Positions 1 through 9,100 of a DNA stretch of 64,000 nt are shown piece after piece (within the stretch, counting starts at the first letter, position 1; every line of letters starts with the position of its first letter). The stretch lies in the NCBI RefSeq assembly GCF_011761185.1, contig NZ_JAAOYM010000001.1:4030001-4094000 (forward strand), written 5' to 3'. Source of the stretch: Saccharomonospora amisosensis. Lineage in GTDB: Bacteria > Actinomycetota > Actinomycetes > Mycobacteriales > Pseudonocardiaceae. Under the pieces are notes generated by a model. That model ran no database searches, had not been told where the DNA came from, and saw only the letters and a list, made by a program, of their open reading frames with translations. Made by a program: the position numbers and the translations under genes.

Positions 1-31
1 AATAACGATCGTACTGTTTTATATCTCGGAC

Positions 32-37
32 TATAGT
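32..37 (+). promoter_or_regulatory. Possible -10 box of the IclR gene
   Basis: TATAGT lies in an unusually AT-rich leader at the left edge, about 35 bases before the likely GTG start. The surrounding 44 bases hold two AT-rich half-sites (TATATC and CTATAG) that could be an autoregulatory operator, but the DNA further upstream is outside the window. This is inference from base composition and motif only. Confidence 0.35.
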
Positions 38-74
38 TTCTACATTGCGGAAGCTCAACGCGAGAGGAGTCAGT

Positions 75-848
75 GTGGCGGCCGAGAGATCAACTGGCGG
101 CGGCGTGCAGTCGCTCCAGCGGGCGTTCGAGCTGCTCGAGCGGCTTGCCGACACCGGAGGTGAGGCGAGTCTCTCGGAGTTGGCGACGTCCTCGGGACTA
201 CCCATGCCGACGATCCACCGGCTCATCCGCACCCTCGTCGCGCTCGGCTACGTGCGGCAGAACGCCAACCGCCGCTACGCGTTGGGAGCACGGCTGATCC
301 GGCTCGGCGAGAACGCGAGCCTGCAGTTCGGAACCTGGGCGCGGCCGCTGCTGACCGAACTGGTGGAGGAGGTCGGCGAGACGGCCAACCTTGCCGTGCT
401 CGAACGCGACGAGGTGGTGTACGTCGCACAGGTCCCCTCGCGCCACTCGATGCGCATGTTCACCGAGGTGGGTCGCAGGCTGCTGCCGCACGGCACCGGA
501 GTGGGCAAGGCCATACTCGCCCACCTGCCCGCCGACGAGGTGCGGACGCTGCTGGAACGCACCGGGATGCCTTCCTACACCGAGCACACCCACACCGACC
601 CGGACGCGTTTCTCGATCACCTGGGCATGGTCGCCAAGCAGGGCTACGCACTCGACGAAGCCGAACAGGAACTCGGTGTTCGCTGTCTCGCGGTACCCGT
701 GCTCGGCGCCCCGACCCCCACCGCCGTTTCGGTGTCCGGCCCGGAGGGCAGGCTCACCGATGACGTCGTTGAGCGCATCGCACCGATCGTGCGGCGCATC
801 GCGGCCGAGCTGTCACAGCAGCTCTCCGCCCGCGACCTCACCGCGTGA
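75..848 (+). CDS. IclR-family transcriptional regulator
   Basis: A 257-residue DNA-binding regulator of the IclR family. Residues about 12-70 form the N-terminal winged helix (SLQRAFELLERLAD, then the recognition helix LPMPTIHRLIRTLVALGYV). The rest is the GAF-like effector domain with the usual GVGKAILAHL and GYALDEAEQELGVRCLAVPV segments. The GTG at 75 is preferred over an in-frame TTG at 45 because GAGAGGAG lies six bases before it. It converges on ftsY, with a hairpin between the two stop codons. IclR members such as AllR and IclR itself control allantoin, glyoxylate or aromatic catabolism. The likely target would be upstream, outside the window, so the ligand cannot be named. Confidence 0.85.
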   Translation: MAAERSTGGGVQSLQRAFELLERLADTGGEASLSELATSSGLPMPTIHRLIRTLVALGYVRQNANRRYALGARLIRLGENASLQFGTWARPLLTELVEEVGETANLAVLERDEVVYVAQVPSRHSMRMFTEVGRRLLPHGTGVGKAILAHLPADEVRTLLERTGMPSYTEHTHTDPDAFLDHLGMVAKQGYALDEAEQELGVRCLAVPVLGAPTPTAVSVSGPEGRLTDDVVERIAPIVRRIAAELSQQLSARDLTA

Positions 849-849
849 C

Positions 850-868
850 AGCCACGCACTGCGTGGCT
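850..868. terminator. Hairpin between convergent IclR gene and ftsY
   Basis: A perfect 8-bp stem (AGCCACGC / GCGTGGCT) with a three-base loop sits exactly between the two stop codons. A short T run follows on the + strand. It probably serves as a bidirectional terminator. Confidence 0.6.
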
Positions 869-869
869 T

Positions 870-2216
870 TCAGTCGAGCAGCGCGTCGACGAAGGCCGCT
901 GCCTCGAACGGCGCGAGGTCGTCGGGTCCTTCACCGAGGCCGACGAGCTTGACCGGGACCCCCAACTCGCGCTGTACCTGGAAGACGATGCCGCCCTTGG
1001 CCGTGCCGTCGAGCTTGGTAAGCGCGATCCCGGTGACGTCGATGACCTCGGAGAACACCCGTGCCTGGGCGAGCCCGTTCTGTCCGGTAGTCGCGTCGAG
1101 GACGAGCAGCACCTCGTCCACCTTGGCCTGCTTCTCAACCACCCGCTTGACCTTGCCCAACTCGTCCATGAGTCCGGTCTTGGTGTGCAGCCTGCCCGCT
1201 GTGTCGATCAGCACTGCGTCGGCTTGGGCGTCGATCCCACGCTTCACGGCATCGAACGCCACCGAGGCAGGGTCAGCTCCTTCCTTGCCACGCACCACCT
1301 CGGCGCCCACCCGCTCCGACCAAGTCTGCAACTGGTCGGCGGCGGCGGCACGGAACGTGTCGGCCGCCCCGAGCACCACGCTCCTGCCCTGCGACACCAG
1401 CACCCTGGCGAGCTTGCCGGTCGTGGTGGTCTTACCGGTGCCGTTGACGCCGGCGATCAGCACCACCGCGGGCTGCTTCGTACCGTCCACCGTGTGCGGG
1501 AGCGCACGCACCGCGCGATCGGAGTCGGTCCCCAGTGCTTCGGTGAGTACTTCGCTCAGCAGCGCCCTCGCATCTTCAGAGGTACGGACACCGCGCGCGG
1601 ACAACTGGGCGCGCAGCCGCTGCACGATCTCGGTGGTGGTCGACGCACCCAGATCCGCGACAAGCAGTGTGTCCTCGACGTCCTGCCAAGAGTCCTCGTC
1701 GAGGTCGCCCGCGCCGAGCAGGCCGAGCAGGCTCTGTCCCAACGCGGAGCGGGACTTCGAAAGCCGCCCCCGTAGCCGTTCGATACGCCCCTCGGCGGAG
1801 GGCACCTCCTCGGGTTTGGGCTCCGGCGGCGCGGGGGTTGCCTCCGGCTCCGGTGCCGGTCTCGGCTGCGGCAGCGTCCGCTCCTCGGGCAGCGTCTGCT
1901 CCTCCGGCAGGCCGACATCGACCACGCCCCGCCGCGATGCGTCCCTCGGCACCGCCGCGTCGTCGCCGATTCCTGGTTCACCGTCGGTTTCGGTGCGCTC
2001 CTCGACCGGATGCCGGGGTGGTGGCTCCTCCCCGCCAGGGGCGAGCGCTATGCCGCCGCCCGCCTGGTAACGGCCTCCCCTCGGCTTCTCCTCCCGCTCG
2101 CGCTCGAGGCTGATCCTGCGGTTACGCGCGATGATCAGCCCCGCGACCAGCGCCACCACCACGACGGCGGCAACAGCGATGACGATCCACATCAAGGTGT
2201 CAGACACGGTTGCCAT
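870..2216 (-). CDS. ftsY: Signal recognition particle receptor FtsY
   Basis: FtsY is the membrane-associated GTPase that docks the SRP-ribosome complex at the translocon. The protein of about 448 residues has an N-terminal transmembrane helix (MWIVIAVAAVVVVALVAG), a Pro/Glu-rich linker and a C-terminal NG domain. P-loop GVNGTGKTTTTGK, DTAGR and TKLDGTAKGG are all present. An open frame extends a further 38 codons upstream but is not family-like. ATG at 2216 or GTG at 2207 is more credible; GCGAGG precedes both and its spacing favours the GTG. The membrane anchor is typical of actinobacterial FtsY. In mycobacteria ftsY is also a neighbour of smc; here anmK, a symporter and a small membrane protein lie between them. 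Confidence 0.95.
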   Translation of the reverse strand: MATVSDTLMWIVIAVAAVVVVALVAGLIIARNRRISLEREREEKPRGGRYQAGGGIALAPGGEEPPPRHPVEERTETDGEPGIGDDAAVPRDASRRGVVDVGLPEEQTLPEERTLPQPRPAPEPEATPAPPEPKPEEVPSAEGRIERLRGRLSKSRSALGQSLLGLLGAGDLDEDSWQDVEDTLLVADLGASTTTEIVQRLRAQLSARGVRTSEDARALLSEVLTEALGTDSDRAVRALPHTVDGTKQPAVVLIAGVNGTGKTTTTGKLARVLVSQGRSVVLGAADTFRAAAADQLQTWSERVGAEVVRGKEGADPASVAFDAVKRGIDAQADAVLIDTAGRLHTKTGLMDELGKVKRVVEKQAKVDEVLLVLDATTGQNGLAQARVFSEVIDVTGIALTKLDGTAKGGIVFQVQRELGVPVKLVGLGEGPDDLAPFEAAAFVDALLD

Positions 2217-2349
2217 CCTCGCATCCGTCGTCGTCGCAGGCAGCGTGCCCCTGATCGGCGCGGTGAAGGGTCCACCTCGGATACGAATTTCGCGGCAAAG
2301 ATGCACCGAAGCCTTGCGCGGCGCCCGCACTGTGGACTAGACCACTGCC

Positions 2350-3555
2350 GTGGTAGCTGGCAGCGTGGCCCTGCGGGTCGTCGGACTCATCTCCGGAACG
2401 TCGGTCGACGGCATCGACGTAGCGGTGGCGGAGTTCTACCGCGACGGTGACCAGTTGGTGCTCGACCCGCTCGGAGCGCTCGAGTTCGATTACCCGGCGG
2501 ACCTACGCGAGGAGCTGCACGCCGCGCTACCACCGTCCGGCTGCGACGCCTACACGCTGACCAGGCTCGACACGCTGGTCGGCCAGGCTTTCGCCGAAGC
2601 GGCCGACACCGGGGTGCGCAGGCTCGCCCTCGGCCGAGCACACCTGGTCGCCTCACTCGGCCAGACCCTCTACCACTGGGTTGAGCGCGGCACCGCACTC
2701 GGCACGCTGCAACTGGGCCGACCCGCCTGGATCGCCGAACGCACCGGCCTGGCGGTAGTGGCCGACCTGCGGGCAGCCGACATCGCGGCGGGTGGGCACG
2801 GTGCGCCACTGGCCGCCACGCTCGACGCGCTGTGGCTGCGCACACACGCCGAGGAGGCGGCGAGGCCGGTGGCCGCCCTCAACATCGGCGGCATCGCCAA
2901 CCTCACCGTCGTTCACCCCGACGGCTTTGTACTGGCCTACGACACCGGGCCCGGCAACGCGCTGCTCGACGCCGCCGCTGCCGAGGTGACCGGCGGGGCA
3001 CAGCGAAGCGACCTCGGCGGCGCACTCGCCACGCGCGGGCGTGTTCGCCCGGACCTGCTACGACGCCTACTGGCGGAGCCCTACTACTCGCTGCCGCCGC
3101 CCAAGTCGACAGGCAAGGAGGTCTTCCACTCCGGCTACCTGCGCGAGGCCACCGAGGGGCTGCCGCGCGTCACGGGCCCCGACCTGCTGGCCACGCTCAC
3201 CGAACTGACCGCGGCGACGATCACGGCCGAATGCGGCAGGCATGGCGTCACCACCGTGGTGGCCTCCGGTGGCGGCCTACGCAACCCCGCGCTGGTCCGC
3301 GCGCTCGGTCGTGACCTCAACCTCGTGCCCAGCGACGAGTTGGGCCTGCCCGCCGACGCCAAGGAGGCCTACCTCAGCGCCCTGCTCGGGTGGCTCACCT
3401 GGCACGGGTTGCCTGCCAACCTGCCGAACGCGACCGGAGCACGTGGCTATCGGCTGCTCGGCAGCATCACGCCCGGGCTGTCACCGCTGGACCTGCCTTC
3501 GCCTTCGCCGCCCGTGCACCGGTTGCGGGTAGTGCGTAACGTTTCGACACGCTAG
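2350..3555 (+). CDS. anmK: Anhydro-N-acetylmuramic acid kinase
   Basis: AnmK opens and phosphorylates 1,6-anhydro-MurNAc from peptidoglycan turnover, giving MurNAc-6-phosphate in the cytoplasm. The 401-residue protein has the family's N-terminal phosphate-binding motif GLISGTSVDGID, then NIGGIANLTV and GPGNALLD of the ASKHA fold, and ASGGGLRN near the C-terminus. Length fits the family (about 370-400). GTG at 2350 or GTG at 2365 could start it, and neither has a strong ribosome site. The next gene, a symporter, follows after nine bases with its ribosome site next to the anmK stop, so the two are probably cotranscribed. This suggests uptake or retrieval of a cell-wall sugar followed by phosphorylation. 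Confidence 0.93.
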   Translation: MVAGSVALRVVGLISGTSVDGIDVAVAEFYRDGDQLVLDPLGALEFDYPADLREELHAALPPSGCDAYTLTRLDTLVGQAFAEAADTGVRRLALGRAHLVASLGQTLYHWVERGTALGTLQLGRPAWIAERTGLAVVADLRAADIAAGGHGAPLAATLDALWLRTHAEEAARPVAALNIGGIANLTVVHPDGFVLAYDTGPGNALLDAAAAEVTGGAQRSDLGGALATRGRVRPDLLRRLLAEPYYSLPPPKSTGKEVFHSGYLREATEGLPRVTGPDLLATLTELTAATITAECGRHGVTTVVASGGGLRNPALVRALGRDLNLVPSDELGLPADAKEAYLSALLGWLTWHGLPANLPNATGARGYRLLGSITPGLSPLDLPSPSPPVHRLRVVRNVSTR

Positions 3556-3564
3556 GAGATGCCA

Positions 3565-5073
3565 ATGCGCGCACTCGATCTCGCGATCATCGCGGTCTTC
3601 CTGGTGGGCACACCGCTGCTGGGGATCGCGTTGAGCGGAAAGCAGCGCACATCCACCGACTATTTCGTCGGCAGCAGGCAGGTGCCGTGGTGGGCGGTGA
3701 CGTTCTCCGTGGTGGCGACCGAGACCTCCACGCTGACCGTCATCAGCGTCCCCACCGTGGCCTACCTCGGCAACGTCACCTACCTGCAGCTGGCGATCGG
3801 CTACCTGATCGGCAGGGTGCTGGTCGCGTTCGTGCTGTTGCCCAGGTACTACACGGGCAACCTGGTCAGTGCCTACGGCTTCCTCGGCAAGCGGTTCGGC
3901 AACGGGCTGCAGGGAACGGCCTCGGTGACGTTCCTGGTCACCAGGCTGCTTGCCGACGGGGTGCGGCTGTTCGCCACCGCCATCCCGGTCAAGCTCGTGT
4001 TGGCTGGGCTGGGGATGGACGTGCCGTACTGGGTGATCATCGCGGCGATCGCGGTGTTCGCGGTGATCTACACCTATCTCGGCGGCATTCGGGCCGTGAT
4101 CTGGGTCGATGTCGTGCAGATGGGCATCTACGTGCTCGGCGCCGTGGCCGCGGTTGTGGTGCTGGCGGGCAAGCTGCCGGACGGCTGGCTGGCGAGCGCC
4201 TTCGACGCGGGTAAGTTCCAGTTCTTCGACTTCTCGCCGGACCTGCTCACCAACCCCTACGCCTTCGGCACCGCCGTCGTGGGTGGCGCACTGTTCGCGA
4301 TGGCCTCCCACGGCGCCGACCAGTTGATGGTGCAGCGACTGCTGGCCTGCCGCACGGTCAGGGACAGCCAGAAGGCCGTCATCGCCAGCGGCGGTGTGGT
4401 CTTCGTGCAGTTCGCGCTGTTCCTGCTCGTCGGCGCCATGCTGTGGTCGTTCTACCGTGGCGCGAGCCCGGAGGCTCTCGGCCTGGCAGCGACCGACGAA
4501 CTGTTCCCCAGGTTCATCGTCGAGCAGTTGCCGTCGGGGCTTTCCGGACTGCTCATCGCCGGCATTCTTGCCGCCGCCATGAGCACGATCTCCTCGTCGC
4601 TCAACTCGCTGTCCACTTCGACCGTGAGCGACATCTACCAACACGTGACGAAGCGGCGGCTACCCGACGAGGTGGTGCTCAGCAGGGCGAAACTGTGGAC
4701 GCTGCTGTGGGCCGGGGTGTTCGTGCTGTTCGCCTCAATGTTCACCAGCACCGAGCAACCGGTGGTGGAGGTGGGGCTGAGCATCGCGAGCTACACCTAC
4801 GGCGCACTGCTCGGCGCCTTCTTCCTCGGCATCGTGGTGAAGCGGGCACGGCAGGCCGACGCCATCGTGGCCTTCGGCTGCACGATCGCGGTTTCCGCCA
4901 CCTTCGTACTGGGCATCGAGTTCACCGTGGACGGAGAGCCGACCTCGCTGGCCTTCCCGTGGTACGTGCCGCTCGGTGTGCTCGTGACGTTGCTGGTGGG
5001 TGGGCTGCTGTCGCTGCGTCACTCCTCTCCCGACCCCAAGACACGACAACCGCAACACCAGGAGGCGGCCTAG
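3565..5073 (+). CDS. Sodium:solute symporter family transporter
   Basis: An integral membrane protein of about 502 residues with roughly 13 hydrophobic helices, in the SSF (SLC5-like) family. Early features include STDYFVGSRQVPWWAVTFS and ETSTLTVISVP, the usual helix 1-2 region; later GILAAAMSTISSSLNSLSTSTVSDIY matches the conserved SSF helix with sodium-site Ser/Thr residues. ATG at 3565 is chosen over ATG 3559 because AGGAG at 3554-3558 then has proper spacing. It is tightly linked to anmK. SSF proteins in such positions are often annotated as sialic acid or anhydro-MurNAc carriers. That substrate is an inference from the neighbour, not from sequence. Confidence 0.88.
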   Translation: MRALDLAIIAVFLVGTPLLGIALSGKQRTSTDYFVGSRQVPWWAVTFSVVATETSTLTVISVPTVAYLGNVTYLQLAIGYLIGRVLVAFVLLPRYYTGNLVSAYGFLGKRFGNGLQGTASVTFLVTRLLADGVRLFATAIPVKLVLAGLGMDVPYWVIIAAIAVFAVIYTYLGGIRAVIWVDVVQMGIYVLGAVAAVVVLAGKLPDGWLASAFDAGKFQFFDFSPDLLTNPYAFGTAVVGGALFAMASHGADQLMVQRLLACRTVRDSQKAVIASGGVVFVQFALFLLVGAMLWSFYRGASPEALGLAATDELFPRFIVEQLPSGLSGLLIAGILAAAMSTISSSLNSLSTSTVSDIYQHVTKRRLPDEVVLSRAKLWTLLWAGVFVLFASMFTSTEQPVVEVGLSIASYTYGALLGAFFLGIVVKRARQADAIVAFGCTIAVSATFVLGIEFTVDGEPTSLAFPWYVPLGVLVTLLVGGLLSLRHSSPDPKTRQPQHQEAA

Positions 5074-5080
5074 AACCGGG

Positions 5081-5854
5081 CTAGACGCTCACCGCGTCGG
5101 CGACCGAACCGACGAACCTCGCGCGGCCGTCGGGCTGCCACTCCACCGGCACCCCCAGCCGCGTGGGTGGCCTGCGCAGCGACTCGGGAAGGTCCTCGCC
5201 GGAAACCCGCGCCAGCCGCGTCCACCTGCGGCGGATCTCGCCGAGGCGCTGCGCACCGGCGAGCAACTGGTCCCATTCGGGCACCGGGATCGCGGAGGCG
5301 GCACCGTCGAGCACCGCCTGGTCGGCGGTGGCCCAGGTGATGGGTGAGGCGTCGAAACTCCACCAGCGTCCGCTCCACGGCGCAGCGACGAAGCCGTGCA
5401 GCACGCACGGGATGCGCTGCCCGGGAACGAAATGGGTCTGCTCGCGGGCGTGGAACGTGACGAGGCGGTAGGCGAACTCGGGCGTGGCCGCTGGATCGCG
5501 GGAGATCTCGCCGAGCACCAGCATCCGCACCGTGTCGTCGGCCTGCTCCATGACCATGCCGGGAGCGAGGGGTCCACCGCGGAAGGGTTTGGTCGCGTTG
5601 CTCGCGATGAGTCCTCGCACGAACAGCAGCAGCCCGACCAGCGCGGCCAGCACTCCGAGCAGTATCCCCCACCAACCGCCGTCCACGATGGACCACGCAC
5701 CGAGTGCCATCAGCCCGCACCCAACCACGATCCCGATCGCGAGCCACATCGCGCGCCGGTACACATTGGGGCTACTTTCCCGCAGGTGGACAGGGTCGAT
5801 CGGGGCGTCGAAGTACCGTCGCGGGTCACCCGCGGGCCAACCGTCGTCTGCCAT
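5081..5854 (-). CDS. Two-helix membrane protein of unknown function
   Basis: A 257-residue protein not firmly recognised (it may belong to the DUF3239 group). After a 35-residue Arg/Asp-containing N-terminus (GDPRRYFDAPIDPVHL) come two close transmembrane helices (MWLAIGIVVGCGLMALGAW and WGILLGVLAALVGLLLFVRG). A soluble C-terminal domain of about 170 residues follows, with a central Trp-rich stretch (WSGRWWSFDASPITWATADQ). ATG at 5854 is preferred. The reading frame stays open to 5998, but that extension translates the 21-bp repeat array as Gly/Leu/Ala repeats and is unlikely to be protein. It converges on the symporter gene, with seven bases between stops. Confidence 0.65.
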   Translation of the reverse strand: MADDGWPAGDPRRYFDAPIDPVHLRESSPNVYRRAMWLAIGIVVGCGLMALGAWSIVDGGWWGILLGVLAALVGLLLFVRGLIASNATKPFRGGPLAPGMVMEQADDTVRMLVLGEISRDPAATPEFAYRLVTFHAREQTHFVPGQRIPCVLHGFVAAPWSGRWWSFDASPITWATADQAVLDGAASAIPVPEWDQLLAGAQRLGEIRRRWTRLARVSGEDLPESLRRPPTRLGVPVEWQPDGRARFVGSVADAVSV

Positions 5855-5905
5855 GCAGGGCATCTTGGCAGAACAGCGGCCGCCACGGGACCCTCCCGAA
5901 CAGAT

Positions 5906-5985
5906 CGCGAGTCCCCCGCCCATGCCCGCGAGTCCCCCGTTCCTGCCCGCGAGTCCCCCGTTCCTGCCCGCGAGTTCTGCGTTCC
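5906..5985 (-). repeat. 21-bp tandem repeat array 1a
   Basis: Three full 21-base units plus a terminal partial unit. Read on the minus strand, each unit is the core GGGGGACTCGCGG with an 8-base spacer that varies (GCAGGAAC twice, GCATGGGC once). The array begins with the cap GGAACGCAGAACTCGCG at its right end. It lies upstream of the membrane protein gene at 5854 and faces array 1b head to head across 69 bases. Confidence 0.9.
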
Positions 5986-6054
5986 GATCTGAACGCACGC
6001 GCGTTGCCCGGCCGGTCGGGTGGGCCCTAGGCCTCTCACCCCGAACCCGACGCC

Positions 6055-6126
6055 GGAGCGCAGAACTCGCGGACGACAGCGGGGGACTCGCGGACGACAG
6101 CGGGGGACTCGCGGACGACAGCGGGG
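6055..6126 (+). repeat. 21-bp tandem repeat array 1b
   Basis: Three units with the same core but a different spacer (ACGACAGC) from all other arrays. The cap GGAGCGCAGAACTCGCGG is at the left end. The last unit touches the smc stop codon (minus strand) at 6127. It is inverted relative to array 1a, so one transcript across both could fold into a long imperfect hairpin. Confidence 0.9.
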
Positions 6127-9100
6127 TCAGGCGGCCGGGGTCGGCTGCTCGTCGTCCTTGCGCAGCCGTTGCGAGATGACCTGCGTGATGCCGTCGCCCT
6201 GCATGCTCACGCCGTACAACGCGTCGGCGATCTCCATCGTGGGCTTCTGGTGCGTGATGATGATCAACTGGGAGTTCGCGCGCAACTGCTCCAGCAACCC
6301 GATGAGGCGTCGCATGTTGGTGTCGTCCAGCGCCGCTTCGACCTCGTCCATGACGTAGAACGGCGACGGCCTCGCCCGGAAGATCGCCACCAGCATCGCC
6401 ACCGCGACCAGCGACTTCTCACCGCCGGACAGCAACGACAGTCGCTTGACCTTCTTGCCAGGCGGGCGCGCCTCGACGTCGACCCCGGTGGTGAGCATGT
6501 CGTCCGGCTCGGTGAGCACCATGCGGCCCTCGCCGCCGGGGAACAGCACGGAGAACACGGTCTCGAACTCGCGGGCCACATCGTGGTAGGCACTGGCGAA
6601 GACCTCGAGGATCTTGTCGTCGACCTCCTTGATGACCGTGAGCAGGTCCTTGCGGGTCGCCTTGAGGTCCTCCAGCTGTGTGGAGAGGAACTTGTACCGT
6701 TCCTCCAGCGCGGCGAACTCCTCCAGCGCGAGCGGGTTCACCTTCCCAAGCAGCGCCAGGTCCTTCTCCGCCCGCTTGGCCCTGCGCGCCTGGGTGTCGC
6801 GGTCGTAGGGAATGGGCTGCGGCGCCATGACCGTCTCACCGCGTTCCTTGGCCGCCTCGTACTCGGCCAGTTCTCCGGCACCTGGAGGCACGGGAACCTC
6901 CGGCCCGTACTCGGCGACGAGGTCGTCCAGCCCGATCCCGAACTCCTCGGTGATCTTGGCTTCGAGTTGCTCGAGCCGCAGCCGCTGCTCGGCGCGCAGC
7001 ACCTCGTCGCGGTGCACGGCGTCGGTGAGCTTCTCCAACTCGCCGGTGAGCTCGCGTACGCGTGAGCGCACCTGGGCGAGCGCGGTCTCCCTGCTTTCCC
7101 GCCTGCGCTGCACCTCGTCGCGCTCTTCGGAGGCAAGCCGCAGCGACACCTCGATGCGTTCGAGCGCGATCTCCCCGCCGTTGACGACGGCGGCTGCGAT
7201 CTCCGCTCCTCGCTTCCTCGCGATCCTGGCTCGCTCGGCCCGCTCACGCGCCTGGCGCTCGGCCTCGGCGGCCCGGCGCAGCGAGTCGGCCTTGCCCGCG
7301 ATGCCGCGTGCCCGCTCCTCCGCGGTCCGCAGCGCGAGCCGGGCGTCGACCTCCTCCTGCCTCACCTCGCTGAGCGATTCAGCGGCCTCGTCGCGTTCGG
7401 TGGTGTCAGGATCCTCGTCGACCGGTTGGTCCGAGACGGCCGCCAGCCGTTCCTCCAGCTCGTTTAGCTGGGTGAGGATGTCCTCCCTGTTCCGCTCCAC
7501 CTTCGCACGCTGGTCGCGCAGCCGTTCCACTTCGGACTCCGCGGAGCGGGCCGCCTGTCGCAGGCTGCTGAGCCGTTCCGAGGAGCGCGCCTTTCGCACC
7601 TTGGCCTCGTTCAGCGCCTCCTTGGCCGCTGCCACCTCCGCCCTGCGATCCTGCTGGTCGGCGCGCGCGCCCTCCAACTCGGCCGCGGTGCGCTGCAGAA
7701 CGCGCTCGGCCGCGGCGAGCCGGTCCTGCGCCTCGTCCACCGCGGCCTGGACCTCGATCACGCTCTCGTCCTTGGCGGAACCGCCCACCGCCCAGTGCGC
7801 TCCGAGCACATCGCCGTCCCTTGTGACGGCTGTGACTTCCTGGTGCTCCCGCACGAAGGCGCGTGCCTGGTCAAGCGAGTTGACGACAGCAACCCGTTCC
7901 AGCGCGCGCTCAACCGCGCCCCGCAGCGCGTCGGGGGCCTTGACCACGTCGCGAGCCCAGCGAGCACCGTCCGGCAGCGCAGGCCACCCCGCGGGAGCCG
8001 CCGCTTGCTCACCGCCGACGAGCACTCCCGCCCGCCCGGATTCGGTTTGCTTGAGGTGCCTGAGCGCGGCAACGGCGTCCTCACCGCCCTGGACCGCCAC
8101 CGCGTCGGCGACCGGGCCCAGCGCCGCCGCGAGCGCCACCTCGTAGCCCGCGTCGACAGTGAGCAGGGCCGCGACGGAACCCAGCAGCCCAGGCAACTCG
8201 TCGGCGGCGGCGAGTAGTGCGCCCGCGCCGTCCTTGCGGTTGAGCCCCATGGACAGGGCGTCGACGCGGGCACGCTCGGAGGCGATGTCCCGCTCAGCGG
8301 CGCGTTCGGCCTTCACCAGTTCCTCGACCCTGGCCTTGGCCGCGTTGTTCGCCTCGACGGCACGGTCGTGCCGTTCGCGCAGCCCCGCGTCGTCCGACTC
8401 CTCGACGCCACCCTCCGCACGGGCGCGCTCGAGTTCCTCCGCGGCGGTCTCGGCTCTGGCCATCGCCTCGTCGATGCCGCTGGTGAGTCGCTCGATCTCC
8501 TCGGCAGTGGCGGCGCTCTTGCTGCGCAGCGCCTCTACCTGACCGCTGAGTTTGGCGATGCCCTCACGCCGGTCGGCGATGGCGCGTACGGCTGCCATGT
8601 GAGCCCGCTCGGCGGCCTGCACCACACGCTCAAGGTGCTCGCGCCGCTCGATCGTCTCCGACAGCACCGCCCTTGCCTGCGCCACCGCCTCGTTCAGCTC
8701 GTGTTCGCGCTCGGCGGCCCGCTCCGCCTCGGCGAGCAGTTCCTCCGGGTCGCGCCCGGAGCCCCCGGTCTCGACCTCCGAGGAAAGGTGCCGTTGCCGC
8801 TCGAGGGCCAGCCGCACCGTGCCGCGCAGCCGCTCGGCCAGCGCCGACAGCTTGTACCAGGTGTCCTGTGCGGCGGTGAGTTGCGGCGCGTCCTCAGCGA
8901 GGGCGTTCTCGAGTTCGGTCTGCTCGGACGTGGCCACTTCGAGGGCCTGCTCCACCTCGGCGCGGCGAGCGCGGGCGGCCTTCTCGTCGGCCTCCTCCTT
9001 CTCGATATCCCTGCGCTGGGTGACCAGGTCGTCGGCGAACAGGCGGAGCTTGGCGTCTCGCAGTTCGGACTGCACCACCTGCGCCTTGCGGGCGATCTCG

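Noticed and set aside
45-74. TTG at 45 as start of the first IclR gene
   Set aside because: No ribosome site, whereas GTG 75 has GAGAGGAG at ideal spacing.
5855-5998. N-terminal extension of the membrane protein through array 1a
   Set aside because: It translates repeat DNA into LAGRNGG-type repeats and lacks a ribosome site; ATG 5854 is more natural.
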